DNA of 7,735 nt from an uncultured Collinsella sp. (GTDB lineage Bacteria; Actinomycetota; Coriobacteriia; Coriobacteriales; Coriobacteriaceae), in NCBI GenBank assembly GCA_900752545.1, contig CAADVS010000055.1, forward strand, positions 1-7,735, written 5' to 3'. The translations under genes were made by a program, and so were the position numbers. The notes beneath the pieces are model-generated. The model did not search any database and was not told the origin of the DNA. It saw only the letters and a program-made list of their open reading frames with translations. This document shows positions 5,635-7,735 of this stretch, piece after piece. How positions within the stretch are numbered: the first letter of the stretch is position 1; each line of letters begins with the position of its first letter.

Positions 5635-6921
5635 TTACTGCCTTGCGGCACGATCAAAATGCCGGCGTCCAAACAGCAGCAACGCTGCGGGAACCGCCGT
5701 CACGACCATGCCCGCACCAACGAGCGTCTGCTGCACGCCAAATGTCGCCGCCAGCCACGGGGCAATCGCCAGCGGGGCCACGCCGGCAAACATGTTGCCA
5801 AAACCCATGACCGAGTTCACGCGACCGAGTTGCTCGAGCGGGGCCGTCGTTTGCACGATGGTGTTGTGGAGCGGGTTGACGACACCCCAAGCTATGCCCA
5901 GGGCGACCTGACCGACGAGGGCTACACCCACATACGGTGTCCCCACATAGAGCAAACTTCCCAGGCCCACGGACATAAGTGCCACGAGCAGGGTTTTAAG
6001 GTTGACCAGGTGCGGCGGCAAACGGAGCGCAATAACGGCACCCAGCACCGCGCCCACACCGCTGGCCGACGAGAGCCAGCCCATCCACTCAACACCGACG
6101 TGCAGGACATCGCGATAGAAGAACGACTCCAGCGGATCGAAGGCGCCGTAGCCAAAGTTCGAGAGAAAAATGATGCAGAAAAGTAGCGCGAGGACGCTGT
6201 TGGTGAAGACTGTCTTGATGCTGGCTGCGAAGGTGGCGCGGGCGGACGTGCTGGGGTCGGAACTTTGGCAGGTATTGTCCGATGTGATGTCACTGGTCGC
6301 GGACCTGCCATCGTGCGCGGCAGTCTGACCCGCCCGCGGCCTAAAGCCCCAGCCGGCGACGAACGCCAGCACGGTAAAGAGCATCATGAGCACAAACACC
6401 GCGCGCGACGACGCAGCCGCCGCGACAAAGCCACCCAACGTGGGTCCGACGATAATACTCACGTTTGAGAACATGGCGATGGCGGAGTTGATGTCTTTGA
6501 GCTCGACGGGGTCGTCGGTGAGGTAGGCTGGATAGGATGTGGCGATGGGCTGGGCGAACCCCATCACAAAGCCCAGGAGCACCGCGCCGAGCAGGACGAT
6601 GCCGGTCGCGTTGCCAAAGGCGATAATCGCCGCGCCGGTTGTCAGCGCGCCGACGATGCTCAGCAAAAAATGGCGGCGCGGGCCCAAAGCGTCGAGCGCC
6701 GCTCCACCCGCAAAGGACCCCAGGATCACGAAAACGTTCATAAAAAGGACGGCCAGCGATGTTGCGACGACCGAGGCATCGTCCGCATAGGTGAGCGTTC
6801 CGATGACGCCGATAAAGTAGCTGGTCTGAAAACCGGTGTAGATGAGAAAGCGCATCGCCACCAGGCGCTTGGCCTGCACGGACAGCGATGATTGAGGCTT
6901 TGAGAAAAGAGAGGCGAGCAT
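5635..6921 (-). CDS. Major facilitator superfamily exporter (MFS_3 / DHA3-like)
   Basis: Integral membrane transporter of 428 residues, typical for a 12-TM MFS protein. Two six-helix halves are separated by a polar loop at about 194-232 (rich in Ser, Thr, Asp). Motif A between TM2 and TM3 is GGAALDALGPRR (72-83). N-half INSAIAMFSNVSIIVGPTLGG (144-164) and C-half QTTAPLEQLGRVNSVMGFG (357-375) match the pattern of the MFS_3 group that includes EntS-like and macrolide-type exporters. Drug or metabolite efflux driven by H+ is therefore likely, with unknown substrate. The ATG at 6921 follows AAGGAG with 5-nt spacing; a TTG at 6939 in the same frame would overlap that ribosome site and is less likely. 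The gene has its own candidate promoter within an inverted repeat, suggesting regulated expression. Confidence 0.9.
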   Translation of the reverse strand: MLASLFSKPQSSLSVQAKRLVAMRFLIYTGFQTSYFIGVIGTLTYADDASVVATSLAVLFMNVFVILGSFAGGAALDALGPRRHFLLSIVGALTTGAAIIAFGNATGIVLLGAVLLGFVMGFAQPIATSYPAYLTDDPVELKDINSAIAMFSNVSIIVGPTLGGFVAAAASSRAVFVLMMLFTVLAFVAGWGFRPRAGQTAAHDGRSATSDITSDNTCQSSDPSTSARATFAASIKTVFTNSVLALLFCIIFLSNFGYGAFDPLESFFYRDVLHVGVEWMGWLSSASGVGAVLGAVIALRLPPHLVNLKTLLVALMSVGLGSLLYVGTPYVGVALVGQVALGIAWGVVNPLHNTIVQTTAPLEQLGRVNSVMGFGNMFAGVAPLAIAPWLAATFGVQQTLVGAGMVVTAVPAALLLFGRRHFDRAARQ

Positions 6922-6926
6922 GGAGA

Positions 6927-6932
6927 CTCCTT
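6927..6932 (-). promoter_or_regulatory. Ribosome binding site of the MFS gene
   Basis: AAGGAG on the minus strand, 5 nt before the ATG at 6921. It decides between this ATG and the in-frame TTG at 6939, which lies upstream of the site. Confidence 0.75.
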
Positions 6933-7050
6933 GTTTCAAACGAATGCGGACGGCGGGTATTCGCCACCGTCTGTCAAATCAATCTATCCGCATGAAACAT
7001 TAAGGACGCATCGAGCCCCTTCTCTCCGTTTTTCGCCCGTCATGAACTAC

Positions 7051-7087
7051 TTGGTAGATTGTAAGGCATGTCCCACACATCTACCAA
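7051..7087 (-). promoter_or_regulatory. Candidate MFS promoter inside a perfect 9-bp inverted repeat
   Basis: TTGGTAGAT (7051-7059) and ATCTACCAA (7079-7087) are exact reverse complements 19 bp apart. On the minus strand they hold TTGGTA (7087-7082) and, 18 bp on, TACAAT (7063-7058), a plausible -35/-10 pair. Transcription would start near 7051, leaving a leader of about 130 nt before the MFS start. A repressor or activator binding both arms would cover the promoter, as local regulators of efflux pumps often do; none is encoded in the window. Confidence 0.5.
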
Positions 7088-7128
7088 AGCAAAAACCACC
7101 ACAAAGGTGCCTGGCCCCTTTGTGGTGG
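7085..7128 (-). repeat. Repeat C: second copy of the 45-bp hairpin repeat
   Basis: Same sequence as 5493-5537 minus one C in the loop. Stem CCACCACAAAGG (7096-7107) / CCTTTGTGGTGG (7117-7128), loop TGCCTGGCC. It sits between the mobB-like gene and the MFS promoter; its left end (CAAAGC) supplies the TTG of the MFS -35 box. Confidence 0.75.
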
Positions 7129-7147
7129 AAGTGACGTTTGCCCAGAT

Positions 7148-7188
7148 AAAACCTGCCAAAATAAACCTGTCCCTTTTTGGCAGGTTTT
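7148..7188 (-). terminator. mobB: Hairpin D: terminator overlapping the mobB-like stop codon
   Basis: AAAACCTGCCAAAA (7148-7161) pairs with TTTTGGCAGGTTTT (7175-7188) around a loop holding CCTGTCCC. On the minus strand the stem ends in GGTTTTATC, a fair intrinsic terminator. The TAA stop of the mobB-like gene (7189-7187) is partly inside the stem. Loop shared with hairpins A, B and C. Confidence 0.7.
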
Positions 7189-7735
7189 AGGCCAGATAGT
7201 CTTGAATCAGGTCACAGATAGCTCGGGCGTCGTTGATGTTGATGGCTCGGGTCGCAAAGCCGGCGTCGAATGCCTGGCGTGCCAGGGCTTCGTTGCAGGC
7301 AAGGGCCAGCGTGCGACCGTCAACCAGGTCGAGCGAGCTCTTGCCGCGCAGACGGTCGACACCGGAGCGCGCTACCACGATGTTGTCGAAGCCCTCGGTC
7401 TTGTAGCCCTCGATGATCACCACGTCGACATCGTTGTAACGCGACAGCAGCTCGCGCGCTGGCATCTCGTCCTCCTCGTGCGTGTCGGCGTACTCCGCCC
7501 AGCGCGTGGCGCAGATGAGGCCCACGTGTTTGGATCCGGCCTGGTGATGGCGCCACGTATCCTTAGCAGGCACATCGATATCGAAGCCATGATGCCCATG
7601 ATGCTTGAGCGAGCCCACACGCAGGCCGCGGCGGGTGAGCTCGGCGATAACCTTCTCGACGAGCGTGGTCTTGCCCGAGTTTTGGTAGCCGATAAACGCG
7701 ATCGCGGGGACGGCCGGCGCCGGAGCTGCGGGCGC
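7187..7735 (-). CDS. mobB: MobB-type molybdopterin-guanine dinucleotide biosynthesis GTPase domain, 5' end outside window
   Basis: MobB is a P-loop GTP-binding partner of MobA in making the guanine-dinucleotide form of the molybdenum cofactor in the cytoplasm. 182 residues are visible, enough for a whole MobB domain (about 170-175). Walker A is GYQNSGKTT (visible 16-24). It is followed by VGSLKHHGHHGFDIDVP and KDTWRHHQAGS, which corresponds to the family D-S/T-x-R-x-x-x-A-G-A segment. DVVIIEGYK (104-112) is the Walker-B-like strand with the family's V-E-G-F/Y-K. No start codon precedes Walker A in frame; the first visible residues are an Ala/Pro-rich run (APAAPAPAVPA), which looks like a linker. 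The MobB domain may therefore be the C-terminal half of a fusion, for example with MobA or another cofactor enzyme; that is inference. Ends in hairpin D. Confidence 0.88.
   Translation of the reverse strand, partial: APAAPAPAVPAIAFIGYQNSGKTTLVEKVIAELTRRGLRVGSLKHHGHHGFDIDVPAKDTWRHHQAGSKHVGLICATRWAEYADTHEEDEMPARELLSRYNDVDVVIIEGYKTEGFDNIVVARSGVDRLRGKSSLDLVDGRTLALACNEALARQAFDAGFATRAININDARAICDLIQDYLA

Noticed and set aside
4540..7188. The repeated hairpins as a CRISPR array
   Set aside because: The copies are hundreds of bases apart with genes between them, have different stems, and there are no regular spacers.

Overview
The window reads as a piece of a high-GC Gram-positive chromosome, most likely a gut actinobacterium of the Coriobacteriia (Collinsella-like). 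This placement is an inference. It rests on GC-rich genes separated by AT-rich spacers, sortase-type pilus proteins with an LPxTG-like anchor and isopeptide (FctA/D2) domains, and strong GGAGG-type ribosome sites. No rRNA or marker gene is present to prove it. All five genes lie on the minus strand, so biologically the window is read from right to left.

Right end (7735 to 7187): the C-terminal part of a MobB-type molybdenum-cofactor GTPase. Its start is outside the window and it is preceded by an Ala/Pro-rich linker, which suggests a fusion. Next comes a 12-TM major facilitator (MFS_3/DHA3-like) exporter of unknown substrate (6921 to 5635), then a Cof-type HAD phosphatase (5409 to 4588). Each of these three genes ends in hairpins. 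Four of the hairpins share a CCTG(T/G)CC loop on different stems, and two of these copies sit directly against the -35 box of the next gene.

Middle (4587 to 4080): an AT-rich spacer of about 500 bp with no convincing gene. It holds several inverted repeats built on TTGCTC/GAGCAA, a perfect 12-bp hairpin and a promoter pointing left.

Left half (4079 to 1): a pilus operon. The first gene encodes a 1123-residue surface adhesin with a signal peptide, an acidic stalk, a right-handed beta-helix with repeated GGG(V/I) coils, two FctA (Spy0128-like) isopeptide domains and an LPLSG sortase signal. Its stop overlaps the GTG start of a second gene, a D2-domain major-pilin-like fimbrial protein that runs off the left edge. 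A pilin-class sortase would be expected beyond that edge. Together they look like a tip or ancillary pilin plus a shaft pilin.

The most interesting signal is an uninterrupted run of nine G (coding strand) just after the adhesin's signal peptide. Gain or loss of one G brings a stop codon within 3 to 10 codons of the tract, so the gene is built like a phase-variable ON/OFF locus. The pilin start is coupled to the adhesin stop, so slippage could affect the whole pilus.
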